DNA of 64,000 nt from SIG636 sp045592105 (GCA_045592105.1 JAZNUB010000059.1:10899-74898), one strand, 5' to 3'. Counted from the first letter of the stretch, positions 49,310 to 58,903 are shown. The notes: generated by a model not told the origin, from the letters alone. Program-made: numbers and translations.

Positions 49310-51715
49310 TTAAACTATTGCAGGGTTGATATCAATATCAAAGCCTGTTTTACCTTTTTTGGGTGGAGTAAAGGTGCAAAGAAGCCTTCTGAAAAACGCC
49401 CTGCACTCCTTACAATCCTTGTACTTAACTATTATTTTACAGCGGTATCTGCCGCCGATTTTATATATACCCTCTCTGTACGGGCCCATTTTTATCACTT
49501 TTATTTTATCGTTGCCGTTAGCTTCGCTTTCAAAAAGCGCAGAAAACGCATTAGCGGCATCCAGCACGCTTTCCTCGTTATCAGCGGAAAAGCCAAACAC
49601 GGCAATATCGCAAAACGGAGGGAATACAACCGATTTACGAAGCCGTATCTCGCTATCGTAAAACGCCTTGTAATCCTGCTTTGCACCAAGACGAAGCGTT
49701 TGGTGCAAGGGGTTATAAGTTTGAATTATAGCCCTGCCGCGCTTATTTGCTCTGCCCGCCCTGCCTATAAGCTGGGTTATCAGCGAAAACATACGCTCCG
49801 GCGCGCGATAGTCGTTCATATACAAAACGCTGTCCGCCATAACAAGCCCAACAAGCGTAACGCGCGGAAAATCCAAGCCCTTTACAACCATTTGCGTGCC
49901 GTAAAGTATGGAAGCCTCCCCACACTCAAACTCCATAAGTATCTCATCGTGAGAGCGTTTAGCAACCGTGGTATCGGTATCCATACGCAAAGCCACGCCA
50001 TCGCCGAAAAGCGCCTCCAGCTCGTCCTGCAAAAGCTGTGTGCCGTAGCCGAAATAGCCGATATGCACACCGCCGCATTGCGGGCATTTTTGCGGTTTGT
50101 CCTCTATATGGCCGCAGTAATGGCAAATAAGCTTGCCGCGCCGCAGCTTCTCGTTACTGTACGCGTGATAGTTTAGGGAAACGGAGCAACGCGGGCAGGT
50201 AAACACATACCCACAGCTTCTGCACCTTAATGCAGAGTTATAGCCACGCCTACCCAAAAACAGTATCGCCTGCTCGCCTTTTGCCAGCGTGGCTTCAAGC
50301 TCGCCTTTAAGCTTTTTGCCCAGCAAACGCCCTTTTTCTATCTCCCTATCGCCAACGATATCCTCTATCTCAACCGTAGGCAGCTCCGTACCGCCAAACC
50401 GTTCAGAAAGCGTTAGCAGATGATATACGCCCGTTTCCGCTTTATAAAAGCTTTCAACAGACGGTGTTGCAGATGCCAACAACATAAGCGCACCGTGTTT
50501 TGCACAGCGAAACCGCGCTATATCACGCGCATGGTATTTAGGCGTTTTATCGGATTTATAGGTATGCTCCTGCTCCTCGTCCATAACGATAACGCCTATA
50601 TCCTTAAGCGGAGCAAAAATAGCGGAACGCGTTCCAACAACAACCTTAACCTCACCGTTTGCTATACGCGCATAGGTATCCGCACGCTCACCCACGGAAA
50701 GGCGCGAGTGTATCACCGCGCAAGCGTTACCAAACTCTGCAAAATAGGTTGATATAGCCTGTGCGGTAAGCCCTATTTCGGGAAGCAGCACTATCGCAGT
50801 GCGGCTTTGCCTAAAGGCTTCCTTAACAACTTCAATAATAATTTTCGTCTTGCCGCTACCCGTTATGCCGTACAGCAAGCACGCCTCTGCCTTGCCGCTT
50901 CGCATATAGGAAACAGCACTATCCCTAACCGCCTTTTGATTTTCAGAAAGCGCATAGGGCTTTTTTATATACTCCTCCGCAGAATACGGAAGCCTTTGCA
51001 AGCGTTTTTCATAGATGGAAAGATAGCCCTTCCCCTCCAGCGTGCGAACGGTTGCGCTTGATACACCTGCCTCCTTTAGCTGTTGCATAGACATATCGCC
51101 GTTTGCGATAAGCTGCATAAGCAAGCGCTGTTTAGTACCTTTAAGCTCGCCCTCGTAAGGCAGCTTTGTAACCCAAAGCTCTGTTTTAACGTTTGCCTTC
51201 TCCTCCACCTCGCTGCTTCTAAAAAGCAAGCCGCGGCGGCACAAGGACAACGCCAAAGCCTTCCCCTGTTCGCCAAACGAACGCACAAGCTCCGCCTCGC
51301 TAACCTTTTCGCGCAACTTAACAAAGCAATAAAGCTCGTCATCACAATCATTAGGCGCGGCAGTATAATAAACGGTGCTTTTAACGTTTATCCCCACGGG
51401 CAGCATAAGCTTAAGCGCCGCGCCGAAGGTGCAAAAGCATCTTTCGCTTATAAAAGCCGCAAGAGAAAGCGCCTCCTCCGAATTGGCAAGCGGATAATCC
51501 ATAACGGATATAACGCCTTTAAGGTCGGGATTATTAGCGGCCGTTTCTTCAACCGCCGTAACAAACGCGCTTTTGCGCCTGTTACCCGTTCCGAACGGCA
51601 CCACCACAATACAGCCAACCGCTACCGCATCGGCAAGGGCATCGGGTACGAAATAGCTATACGCCTTGTCAAACGCAAGGGTTGTATCCAGCAGGTATAC
51701 CTGACAAACACGCAT
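49310..51715 (-). CDS. priA: Primosomal helicase PriA
   Basis: An 801-residue superfamily 2 helicase that reloads replication at stalled forks. N-terminal 3'-DNA-binding domain (residues 1-110), winged helix (ADMSMQQLKEAGVSSATVRTLEGKG), Walker A GITGSGKTKI, Walker B VMDEEQEHTY (DEEQ where PriA usually has DEEH), and eight cysteines in two zinc sites (CRSCGYVFTCPRCS and CHYCGHIEDKPQKCPQCGG). Motifs V and VI follow in LVMADSVLYMNDYRAPERMFSLITQLIGRAGR. The ATG follows the rpoZ stop by one base. Confidence 0.97.
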   Translation of the reverse strand: MRVCQVYLLDTTLAFDKAYSYFVPDALADAVAVGCIVVVPFGTGNRRKSAFVTAVEETAANNPDLKGVISVMDYPLANSEEALSLAAFISERCFCTFGAALKLMLPVGINVKSTVYYTAAPNDCDDELYCFVKLREKVSEAELVRSFGEQGKALALSLCRRGLLFRSSEVEEKANVKTELWVTKLPYEGELKGTKQRLLMQLIANGDMSMQQLKEAGVSSATVRTLEGKGYLSIYEKRLQRLPYSAEEYIKKPYALSENQKAVRDSAVSYMRSGKAEACLLYGITGSGKTKIIIEVVKEAFRQSRTAIVLLPEIGLTAQAISTYFAEFGNACAVIHSRLSVGERADTYARIANGEVKVVVGTRSAIFAPLKDIGVIVMDEEQEHTYKSDKTPKYHARDIARFRCAKHGALMLLASATPSVESFYKAETGVYHLLTLSERFGGTELPTVEIEDIVGDREIEKGRLLGKKLKGELEATLAKGEQAILFLGRRGYNSALRCRSCGYVFTCPRCSVSLNYHAYSNEKLRRGKLICHYCGHIEDKPQKCPQCGGVHIGYFGYGTQLLQDELEALFGDGVALRMDTDTTVAKRSHDEILMEFECGEASILYGTQMVVKGLDFPRVTLVGLVMADSVLYMNDYRAPERMFSLITQLIGRAGRANKRGRAIIQTYNPLHQTLRLGAKQDYKAFYDSEIRLRKSVVFPPFCDIAVFGFSADNEESVLDAANAFSALFESEANGNDKIKVIKMGPYREGIYKIGGRYRCKIIVKYKDCKECRAFFRRLLCTFTPPKKGKTGFDIDINPAIV

Positions 51716-51716
51716 A

Positions 51717-51947
51717 TTATTCCGCTAATATTTTAAACTGACCGTTATGAAGCCTGCTTATAGCCACGCTAACAGCCTTTTCGTTGCTGTCCTCATTGGT
51801 TTTTTCGTATTCCTTGCGAGCTTCGTAATAATCCTGCTCCTGATTTTGCTTATACGTTACGTAGCGCGCACCCTTTGCGGCGGCGATAACCAGCATATAG
51901 CGGTTTACCTTGTTGTCTGTTAAGTCCTGAATAGACGGATAAAGCAT
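51717..51947 (-). CDS. rpoZ: RNA polymerase omega subunit
   Basis: A 76-residue protein; MLYPSIQDLTDNKVNRYMLVIAAAKGARYVT corresponds to the omega motif (NRY-x-L-V-x-x-A-x-x-R-A-R), here ending in GARYV. The acidic middle and SVAISRLHNGQFKIL tail also fit. Omega helps assemble the beta-prime subunit. The gmk-rpoZ-priA order is standard. An AAGGAA ribosome-binding site lies upstream. Confidence 0.93.
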   Translation of the reverse strand: MLYPSIQDLTDNKVNRYMLVIAAAKGARYVTYKQNQEQDYYEARKEYEKTNEDSNEKAVSVAISRLHNGQFKILAE

Positions 51948-51967
51948 TGTATTTTTCCTTCTTTCGT

Positions 51968-52543
51968 TTAATTATCGTTTTTAGCGCGGTACTTATTTAC
52001 CGCTTCAAGTATTTGCAAGGCGGCTTCATCAGCAAAGCCCTGCTTGTTTACTACACAAACATCATATCGAGGCATAAGCTCCATTTCTTCTTTAGCACGC
52101 GCCAAACGAAGCTTTACCGTTTCGCTATCCTCCGTGCCGCGCCCCTTCAAACGCGCCTCCAGCGTTTCCATATCGGGGGGAGCTATAAATATCAAAAGTG
52201 CTTCGGGCATCGCCGCCTTAACGTTAAACGCGCCCTCAGTTTCTATCTCTAAAACAACGTTTTTGCCATCAGACAGGCATTTTTCCACATATTCCTTCGG
52301 GGTACCGTAAAGGTTACCGCAGTATACCGCATGCTCAAGAAGCAAGCCGCTGTCTATCCAACGGAAAAACTCACTTTCGCTGATATAAAAGTAGTTTTCA
52401 CCGTCCACCTCGCCTTCACGCGGGGCGCGGGTTGTTGCGGAAACGGAATAGCAAAACCCTTCGTTTTTCATCAAATGTTCAAGCACGGTGCCTTTACCAC
52501 AGCCGGAAGGGCCCGAAATAACAAGAAGCACGCCTTTACTCAT
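51968..52543 (-). CDS. gmk: Guanylate kinase
   Basis: A 191-residue nucleotide kinase converting GMP to GDP. P-loop SGPSGCGKGT (residues 10-19), the GMP-binding TTRAPREGEVDGENYFY block, and IETEGAFNVKAAMPEALLIFIAPP with the lid RLKGRGTEDSE are in order. Its start overlaps the remA gene by eight bases. GGAGGTG-like sequence within remA serves as the ribosome-binding site. Confidence 0.97.
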   Translation of the reverse strand: MSKGVLLVISGPSGCGKGTVLEHLMKNEGFCYSVSATTRAPREGEVDGENYFYISESEFFRWIDSGLLLEHAVYCGNLYGTPKEYVEKCLSDGKNVVLEIETEGAFNVKAAMPEALLIFIAPPDMETLEARLKGRGTEDSETVKLRLARAKEEMELMPRYDVCVVNKQGFADEAALQILEAVNKYRAKNDN

Positions 52544-52778
52544 CCTCTTGCACCATCCTTTCCTCCAAAACCTCAGGGCTTTCCGCAGAAAGAACGGTAT
52601 GCTCGCTATCGGTTATGATAACGGCACGCGTTTTTTTGCCGCAGCTAACGTCTATAACTCTGCCTGCGTTCTTGGCGTCCTGCACCATCCGCCTAACAGG
52701 AAGCGAATCCGGGGAAAGCACCGCCACAACGCGCCCTGCCGAAATATAACTGCCGCCGCCTATATCAATAAGCTTCAA
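52536..52778 (-). CDS. remA: RemA family DNA-binding regulator (DUF370)
   Basis: An 80-residue protein of the RemA/DUF370 family: MKLIDIGGGSYISAGRVVAVLSPDSLPVRRMVQDAK is diagnostic, with the conserved R residues that line the DNA-binding ring. In Bacillus RemA activates matrix and osmoprotection operons and is encoded next to gmk, as here. It could therefore act on the polysaccharide operon at 28 kb (inference). Overlaps gmk; follows yicC by 10 bp. Confidence 0.92.
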   Translation of the reverse strand: MKLIDIGGGSYISAGRVVAVLSPDSLPVRRMVQDAKNAGRVIDVSCGKKTRAVIITDSEHTVLSAESPEVLEERMVQEDE

Positions 52779-52788
52779 ACCTTTTCAC

Positions 52789-53667
52789 CTACTCTATATT
52801 CTGTATCTGTTCCCTTATTTTTTCAATCTCGCTCTTTGCCGCTATAACGGCGCGGGCTATATCCACGTCCGCAGATTTAGAGCCTATCGTATTAACCTCG
52901 CGGTTTATTTCTTGAACAAGGAAATCAAGCTTTCTGCCTATGGGGCCATCCTCTTTAAGTATGCTTTCAAGCTGAGCAAAATGGCTGTCCAGCCTTGCAA
53001 GCTCCTCATTAATATCCGCCTTGTCCGCAAAGATGGCACACTCCGTAAGCAGCCTGCCCTCATCAGGCGTGGCACCCTCCAAAAGCTCCTTTATCCTTGC
53101 AAGCATCTTTTCCTTAGAAGCCTTAACGCTTTCGGGTGCAAGCTGTTTTATCGTTTCGCGAAGTGCCGCAGTTTCTGCCGCGTGCAGTCTAACGTCGGCA
53201 ACAAGCTTTTCACCCTCTGCTCGGCGCATACCGCAAAACTCATCCAAAGCCGCCTCGGCAACGGGTAAAACAAGCGCCCAAACCTCTTCCATATCCTCGT
53301 CTGCACGGGTTACGGTAAACACATCGTTCTTCGCGCTTACCATATCAAGGCTAACCTCGCCGCTAACGCCGTAGTCTGCTTTGATACGCTCCATAAGCTT
53401 AAGATACGCCTCCAAATAATCCTTGTTAAGTGCAAGCGTAGTACCGTCCCCCTCCGTGTTGTTTACGGTAAGGTAAACGTCCACCTTCCCCCTTGAAACA
53501 CGCGCGGAAACAAGCTGCTTTATCCGTTCCTCCAACGGATTATACAGCCTGCCAAGCTTAATATTAAGGTCAAGATATCGGCTGTTTACAGCCTTTATTT
53601 CAAAGCAAATGTCTTTACCGCCCGCAAGCGCACGCTGCCTGCCGTAGCCGGTCATACTGTAAGCCAT
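52789..53667 (-). CDS. yicC: YicC/YloC-type endoribonuclease
   Basis: A 292-residue helical protein. MAYSMTGYGRQ at the N-terminus, EIKAVNSRYLDLNIKLGR, and the C-terminal GRKLDFLVQEINREVNTIGSKSADVDIARAVIAAKSEIEKIREQIQNIE are hallmarks. E. coli YicC is an RNase that degrades the small RNA RyhB. It heads the gene run that reaches pssA. ATG at 53667 follows GGGGAG; a TTG two codons before is less likely. Confidence 0.95.
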   Translation of the reverse strand: MAYSMTGYGRQRALAGGKDICFEIKAVNSRYLDLNIKLGRLYNPLEERIKQLVSARVSRGKVDVYLTVNNTEGDGTTLALNKDYLEAYLKLMERIKADYGVSGEVSLDMVSAKNDVFTVTRADEDMEEVWALVLPVAEAALDEFCGMRRAEGEKLVADVRLHAAETAALRETIKQLAPESVKASKEKMLARIKELLEGATPDEGRLLTECAIFADKADINEELARLDSHFAQLESILKEDGPIGRKLDFLVQEINREVNTIGSKSADVDIARAVIAAKSEIEKIREQIQNIE

Positions 53668-53704
53668 AAGCAATTCTCCCCTATTTAAAACATTTAATCA
53701 TATT

Positions 53705-53733
53705 ATTATATCACGCACAGCATTTACTGTCAA
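53705..53733 (-). promoter_or_regulatory. Sigma-A promoter of the yicC-remA-gmk...rsgA-pssA run
   Basis: Perfect TTGACA and TATAAT with 17-bp spacing on the minus strand, 38 bp before yicC. The -35 box begins only four bases after the stop codon of the upstream membrane protein gene, with no terminator between, so read-through from dgt-dnaG-rpoD is possible. Confidence 0.88.
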
Positions 53734-53736
53734 GCA

Positions 53737-54243
53737 CTAACGCTTTTTGTAAGCCACTATATGTGCAAACCTTTGCATTATACCGCTTATGGCGATATCT
53801 GCGGCAACAGCCACCACCACAAGCAAGGCATACAGCGGAACGCCCACCGTAAAGCCGGACTCTATCCCCAGCACAAAAGTTGTAACCGCAATCCCTATGG
53901 AAAAGAACACCAGCACGGAAAGCACCTTAAGCACCCACCTAAGCACGCGGCTTTTAAGCCGTTCTATCTCGGGCTTAAGTATCGGGTACAAGCCGCCGTA
54001 GAACACGTAAAGCACGGCGGGGATTTTGTTGGGTAACAGCAAAAACGAAAGAACGGCACTTGTGCAGTAAACGGCAACGGCGCCGCCCCTGCCGTGGCGC
54101 ATACGCATTGCCAGCACGCAAAAGCCCGCAAGCACGGCACAGCTTAAATCAAGCGCTTCTATTATGGAGCCAAAAAGCAAAAGCACCGTGCTGAGCGCGG
54201 AAAGCATACCGCTTTCCGCAATAATTCTGGTCTTTTTCATCAA
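53737..54243 (-). CDS. Polytopic membrane protein, possibly ECF S-component-like, unknown
   Basis: A 168-residue protein with five or six hydrophobic helices and a basic C-terminus (AHIVAYKKR). The N-terminal KTRIIAESGMLSALSTVLLLFGSIIEALD resembles the A-x-x-x-A-L-x-x-V-L-x-x of ECF transporter substrate-binding subunits, but no ATPase or T-component is nearby and the match is short. It begins three bases after the DnaJ-domain gene stop. I cannot assign a function. Confidence 0.65.
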   Translation of the reverse strand: MMKKTRIIAESGMLSALSTVLLLFGSIIEALDLSCAVLAGFCVLAMRMRHGRGGAVAVYCTSAVLSFLLLPNKIPAVLYVFYGGLYPILKPEIERLKSRVLRWVLKVLSVLVFFSIGIAVTTFVLGIESGFTVGVPLYALLVVVAVAADIAISGIMQRFAHIVAYKKR

Positions 54244-54246
54244 TCG

Positions 54247-54861
54247 TTACCTTAAGCATCTAAAGCTGTTGCACATACATTCCAAGCACATAAGCCCCAT
54301 ACATATATCACAGCCCGAACAGCCTGTGGAATGTACCTGCCGCGTTGTGTGCGTGTTGGTATAGGTTGCGCCTTTAATATCGTTATAAGCTTTTCTGTAT
54401 TCGGAGTTACCCGGGTCCATCTCGCACGCTTTCTTTATGTAATCCGTACCGTCCATAACCCAGCCTTTTTTCAAAAGCACTATGCCCTTTAGATAGTACC
54501 ACTCGGCACTGCGCTTTTCCGCGCTTATCATCTCCAGATACCTGTCCGCCTCGGTATACCTACCCTGAGTTATAAGCGTGCGTATCCGCGCAAACTCCGC
54601 GCTGCCCGTATACGTGTAGCTGCTGCCTGCGTTGTAGCTGCTGCCGCCGTATGCACCGCTGTTGCCTGCGGCGCGGCTTTTCTTAATGGTTTCGTACGCT
54701 TCGTTTACATCCCGCATTTTTTCGGAAGCCAGCCCCTTTAGCGGATTACTGTCATCATAATTGTCGGGATGGTACTTCTTGGCAAGCGCACGGTACGCTT
54801 TTTTTATTTCATCATCCGTGGCGTTATGCGAAACGCCTAAAACGGTATATGGGTCCTTCAT
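54247..54861 (-). CDS. DnaJ-domain protein with cysteine-rich tail
   Basis: A 204-residue protein. The J domain covers residues 1-70 with H31-P-D33 in the loop (KKYHPDNYDDSNP). A glycine/serine/tyrosine-rich linker (about 78-100) follows, then a helical TPR-like part (ARIRTLITQGRYTEADRYLEMISAEKRSAEWYYLKGIVLLKKG). The C-terminus has seven cysteines within 26 residues (GCSGCDICMGLMCLECMC...C), possibly a metal site. It would recruit DnaK to a specific client. It sits between rpoD and a membrane protein. The Cys tail is not part of canonical DnaJ, whose zinc repeats lie internally. Confidence 0.88.
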   Translation of the reverse strand: MKDPYTVLGVSHNATDDEIKKAYRALAKKYHPDNYDDSNPLKGLASEKMRDVNEAYETIKKSRAAGNSGAYGGSSYNAGSSYTYTGSAEFARIRTLITQGRYTEADRYLEMISAEKRSAEWYYLKGIVLLKKGWVMDGTDYIKKACEMDPGNSEYRKAYNDIKGATYTNTHTTRQVHSTGCSGCDICMGLMCLECMCNSFRCLR

Positions 54862-54882
54862 TAATCGCCCTGCCCTTTGTCT

Positions 54883-55980
54883 TTATTCAAGGTAATCGCG
54901 AAGCTTCTTGGAACGGCTGGGATGGCGAAGCTTACGCAAAGCCTTTGCCTCTATCTGGCGTATACGCTCTCTCGTAATATCAAACGCCTTGCCCACCTCT
55001 TCAAGCGTGCGCGGTCTGCCGTCCTCTAAGCCGAAACGAAGCTTAAGCACGTTTTCTTCACGCGGGGTAAGCGTATGCAAAACCTCCAAAAGCTGTTCAC
55101 GAAGCATCGTGTAGGAAGCGGCATCTGCGGGTGCGGTGGTGTTATCGTCCGCAATAAAGTCACCCAGATGGCTGTCCTCCTCCTCACCGATAGGCATTTC
55201 AAGTGAAACAGGCTCCTGCGCTATTTTCAATATCTCCCTAACCTTTTCAACGGGCATATTGATGTTTTCTGCTATCTCCTCTGCGGTTGCATCACGCCCA
55301 AGGTCCTGCAAAAGCTGGCGTGAAACGCGAAGCACCTTATTTATGGTTTCAACCATATGAACGGGTATTCTTATGGTTCTTGCCTGATCCGCTATCGCGC
55401 GGGTTATAGCCTGACGAATCCACCACGTTGCATAGGTGGAAAACTTGTAGCCCTTGTTGTAATCAAACTTCTCAACCGCACGCATAAGACCAAGGTTGCC
55501 CTCTTGAATAAGGTCAAGGAAGAACATACCACGGTTTACATAGCGTTTTGCGATACTAACAACAAGCCTAAGGTTTGCTTCCACAAGCTGTTGCTTTGCA
55601 AAGGTATCGCCTGCCGCCATTTTGCAAGCAAGCTCCAGCTCCTTATCCGCGGAAAGAAGCGGCACCTTACCTATTTCCTTAAGATACATACGCACAGGGT
55701 CATCGATAGGCAAGCCATCCTTGGCAAGCATCTCGTCAACTTCCTCTTGGCACTTCTCAAGGTCCTCGGTTTCGTCCTCAACGTCCTCAAAAATAGTGTT
55801 TTCATGGTCGTTCACTATCTCGATACCCTTAGCCTCAAACTCCATATAAAGCTTTTCAAAGGCTTCAAGCGTACAGTCCGCACTGTCAAGTATATCTAAA
55901 AATTCTCCCGACGACATCGTGCTTTTTTCCACACCAACGTCCGAAAACTGCATTGTTACCATCTTTTCTTCTTTACTCAT
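54883..55980 (-). CDS. rpoD: Primary sigma factor RpoD (sigma-A)
   Basis: A 365-residue sigma-70 factor without the large non-conserved region of E. coli. Region 1.2 (DDPVRMYLKEIGKVPLLSADKELELA), 2.3-2.4 (DLIQEGNLGLMRAVEKFDYNKGYKFSTYATWWIRQAI), region 3 and 4.2 (TLEEVGKAFDITRERIRQIEAKALRKLRHP) are all intact. It would recognise the TTGACA/TATAAT promoters noted here. ATG at 55980 has GGAGGG ten bases upstream; the ATGs before it are too close to that site. Five bases follow the dnaG stop. Confidence 0.97.
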   Translation of the reverse strand: MSKEEKMVTMQFSDVGVEKSTMSSGEFLDILDSADCTLEAFEKLYMEFEAKGIEIVNDHENTIFEDVEDETEDLEKCQEEVDEMLAKDGLPIDDPVRMYLKEIGKVPLLSADKELELACKMAAGDTFAKQQLVEANLRLVVSIAKRYVNRGMFFLDLIQEGNLGLMRAVEKFDYNKGYKFSTYATWWIRQAITRAIADQARTIRIPVHMVETINKVLRVSRQLLQDLGRDATAEEIAENINMPVEKVREILKIAQEPVSLEMPIGEEEDSHLGDFIADDNTTAPADAASYTMLREQLLEVLHTLTPREENVLKLRFGLEDGRPRTLEEVGKAFDITRERIRQIEAKALRKLRHPSRSKKLRDYLE

Positions 55981-55985
55981 AATCA

Positions 55986-57755
55986 TCATCCCTCCGTTTT
56001 TTTGCTGTTTTCCTTCAATTTGTTTATATATTCTGCAAGGGCTTCTGCACCGCGCTCCGCTATGCTTTGGTCATAGTCCGCCTTCAGCTTTTCTCGCCCC
56101 AATGATTTTATAAACGCACTAAGCGTTGCCTCGCTGTTGTCCTGCACGCCAAGCCGCGCCGCCTGCATCCCCGTAACACGAGCAAGCTCCTCGGCACTAA
56201 GCGCACCGTCCTTGGACAAAACAGGCTCACGCCCTGCCTCAAAGTCCTCTTTATAAAGCAAGAACACCTTGCGGCTGAACTCGGTTACAAAGCTATCCTC
56301 CGATAGCTGAACACTTGCATACAGCTCCGGCTTTAGAAGCAGTATACCAAGTATACGCTCCTCTATCATAACCGCGGCGGGAAGCTTTACCCTATCGCGG
56401 TTAACCTTGTCGCCATATCCAAGCGTGTTTTGCAGATCCTTACTGTCCTGCTCCTTCCGCGCGCGCTTAACCGTTAGCACCGCCTTGCGGTTTACGCCCT
56501 CTAAAGCCGCCGTGTAGCTTACGCCCGTAAGCTCCCCTATGCGGGAGGCGCAAACCTCCCTCTCCGCCTTGCCGGGGCGGCTTGCCGCGTACTCACACAT
56601 CTTATCAAAGGCGCGCAGCTTTTCCTCGGGTACGGACATATTGTATCCCGCCGCTATCTCCTTAAGGCGATAATCTATCTGCCCGCCGGAATCCTTTAAA
56701 ACGCGTTTAAACGCTTCCGCGCCGTATTTTTTAATATACTCATCAGGGTCCTTAACGTCCCCCAAATTCAGTATCCTGCACGCAACGCCAACCTCCTCCA
56801 AAAGCCGTATGCCCTTTAGTGTGGCGTTTTTACCTGCACCGTCGCTATCGTACGAAAGATATACAAGCTTTGCGTGCCGCGCTATAAGCCGCGCCTGCTC
56901 ACCCGTTATGGCAGTACCAAGCGTTGCAACGGCGTTGCCAAACCCCGCTTGATGAAGCGCAACCGCGTCCATACAGCCCTCGCACATAATAAGCGAATCG
57001 TCATCACGGTTTTTGGCAATATTCATTGCAAAAACAAACTTGCTTTTTTTAAATGCAGGCGTATCGGAGGTGTTTACGTATTTTCTTTCGTCCTCCTCGT
57101 TAAGCCTGCGTGCGGAAAAGCCCAAAACAGCACCGTTTATATCTATAAGCGGGAACAAAACCCTGTTGCGAAACACGTCGTACAGCTTGCCGTTTTTACC
57201 CGTGCGGCAAAGGAAAGCCGCCGCAAGCTCCTTTTCCGTAAAGCCCTGCGCCGTTAGATGCTTGGAAAGCGCATCCCAGCTATCGGGTGCGTAGCCTATA
57301 CCAAAGCGCCTTATCGTTAGTTTGGAAAACCCGCGCCCCTCCAAATACGCAAGCGCGCCCTTTCCGTTTTCGGAATTAAGCGCCGCGTGAAAGAACCTTG
57401 CCGCCGCCGTGGTTGCGGCTATAACACGGTCACGCCGCACCTCATCCTTAGGGCGTTCGCCATCCTGCTCCATCTGCATACCCACGCGATTTGCAAGATA
57501 CTCCACCGCTTCGGGGTAGCTAAGCCCCTCCATCGCCATAACAAGGCTAACCGCATCTCCCCCCGCGCCACAGCCAAAGCAATAGTAGCTGCGCGTTTTC
57601 GGGAACACCGTAAAGGACGGCGTTTTCTCGTTATGAAATGGGCACAGCCCCGACATATTACTACCCGCACGCTTTAGTGCAACATATTTCGAAACCAGCT
57701 CCGTTATATCGTTTCTGTCCTTTACTTCCTCCAAAAACCGTTGGGAAAACGCCAT
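55986..57755 (-). CDS. dnaG: DNA primase
   Basis: A 589-residue primase. CHC2 zinc finger at residues 38-63 (CPFHNEKTPSF...CFGCG), the RNA polymerase core with the Toprim domain (LIMCEGCMDAVALHQAGF and LSYDSDGAGKNAT), and a helicase-binding C-terminal domain. It makes primers at the replication fork. The order dgt-dnaG-rpoD is widely conserved in Firmicutes. Starts 18 bp after dgt. Confidence 0.96.
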   Translation of the reverse strand: MAFSQRFLEEVKDRNDITELVSKYVALKRAGSNMSGLCPFHNEKTPSFTVFPKTRSYYCFGCGAGGDAVSLVMAMEGLSYPEAVEYLANRVGMQMEQDGERPKDEVRRDRVIAATTAAARFFHAALNSENGKGALAYLEGRGFSKLTIRRFGIGYAPDSWDALSKHLTAQGFTEKELAAAFLCRTGKNGKLYDVFRNRVLFPLIDINGAVLGFSARRLNEEDERKYVNTSDTPAFKKSKFVFAMNIAKNRDDDSLIMCEGCMDAVALHQAGFGNAVATLGTAITGEQARLIARHAKLVYLSYDSDGAGKNATLKGIRLLEEVGVACRILNLGDVKDPDEYIKKYGAEAFKRVLKDSGGQIDYRLKEIAAGYNMSVPEEKLRAFDKMCEYAASRPGKAEREVCASRIGELTGVSYTAALEGVNRKAVLTVKRARKEQDSKDLQNTLGYGDKVNRDRVKLPAAVMIEERILGILLLKPELYASVQLSEDSFVTEFSRKVFLLYKEDFEAGREPVLSKDGALSAEELARVTGMQAARLGVQDNSEATLSAFIKSLGREKLKADYDQSIAERGAEALAEYINKLKENSKKTEG

Positions 57756-57773
57756 TAATTTATCACTTCCTTG

Positions 57774-58766
57774 CTATAAGCTCCACACTCTGGGCACGTA
57801 TATCTCCTCAAAGGTAGAGATGGCATATCTATCAGTCATACTCGCAATATGGTCACAAACGCATCTATCAACCCCGTCGCGCTCTATCATACGATAGGTT
57901 TCCGCAGGCAGCATTTTTGGGTTCTTACTGTAATAGCCGAAGAGGTATTCTATAAGCAAGGCAACCTTGCTGTCCTCCCCCTTAGCCTTGGGGCTTGTGT
58001 AAACCATTTCAAACATAAACTCACGCAGCTTAAGCATTGCGCTGCCATAAGGCTCCACCATAACGATGTCCCCATCCGTTCCGCCGGATATAACCGCGCT
58101 TACCATAGAGGTTATGCGCTTGCTATGCGTGTTACCCAAAACCTCGCTAAGCTCCTTCGGTATATCGTCAGGCGTTATAAGCCCTGCACGGCAAGCATCG
58201 TCTATATCGTGGTTTATGTAAGCAATTCTATCTGCAAACTTAACAAGCTGCCCCTCCAAGGTTGCCGCCTTGTTGCCACCCGAATGGTTTAATATCCCAT
58301 CCCGCACCTCGTAGGTAAGGTTAAGCCCGTTCCCACCGCGCTCCAACACGTCCACCACGCGAAGGCTTTGCTCGTAATGATGGAAGCCGCACTTCATAAT
58401 ATCGTTAAGCGCGCGCTCGCCTGAGTGTCCAAAGGGCGTATGCCCCAAATCGTGCCCCAAAGCCGCCGCTTCCGTTAAATCCTCGTTCAACGCAAGCGCA
58501 CGCGCCATTGTACGCGCAATCTGCACAACCTCAAGCGTGTGCGTAAGGCGGGTACGATAATGATCGTCCTTCGGGTTGATAAACACCTGCATCTTGTGCA
58601 TAAGGCGGCGAAACGCCTTACAATGCGTAATCCTGTCCCTATCGCGCTGAAACTCCGTTCTAACAGGGCAGGGCTGGTCAAACACTTGCCTTCCCGCAGT
58701 GTCCTTCGTTTTAAAAGCCTGCGGGCAAAGCATCCTTTCTTCCAGCATAAGGGTTGTTGCTTTCAC
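57774..58766 (-). CDS. dgt: Deoxyguanosinetriphosphate triphosphohydrolase-like protein
   Basis: A 330-residue HD-domain hydrolase. H-x-x-D metal motifs: FRRLMHKMQVF precedes RTRLTHTLEV, then GHDLGHTPFGHSGE. The later NHDIDDA segment supplies the final Asp. Acts on dNTPs or related nucleotides. Start is GTG at 58766, preceded by AAAGGGGG at seven bases; the upstream ATG (58787) would overlap that site. The promoter is not clear; the AT-rich 58767-58903 stretch has TATATT boxes without a good -35. Confidence 0.93.
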   Translation of the reverse strand: MKATTLMLEERMLCPQAFKTKDTAGRQVFDQPCPVRTEFQRDRDRITHCKAFRRLMHKMQVFINPKDDHYRTRLTHTLEVVQIARTMARALALNEDLTEAAALGHDLGHTPFGHSGERALNDIMKCGFHHYEQSLRVVDVLERGGNGLNLTYEVRDGILNHSGGNKAATLEGQLVKFADRIAYINHDIDDACRAGLITPDDIPKELSEVLGNTHSKRITSMVSAVISGGTDGDIVMVEPYGSAMLKLREFMFEMVYTSPKAKGEDSKVALLIEYLFGYYSKNPKMLPAETYRMIERDGVDRCVCDHIASMTDRYAISTFEEIYVPRVWSL

Positions 58767-58903
58767 AAAAATGCCCCCTTTATTCACACGTAACAGTATC
58801 TAAAAACTTCCCATACAATATAATATACGCAAAAATTTTAAAAATCCCTTTATTTTTTTCAACTTTTTTGCTTCTTTCTTATTAAAAAACAGAAAAAAAG
58901 CTA

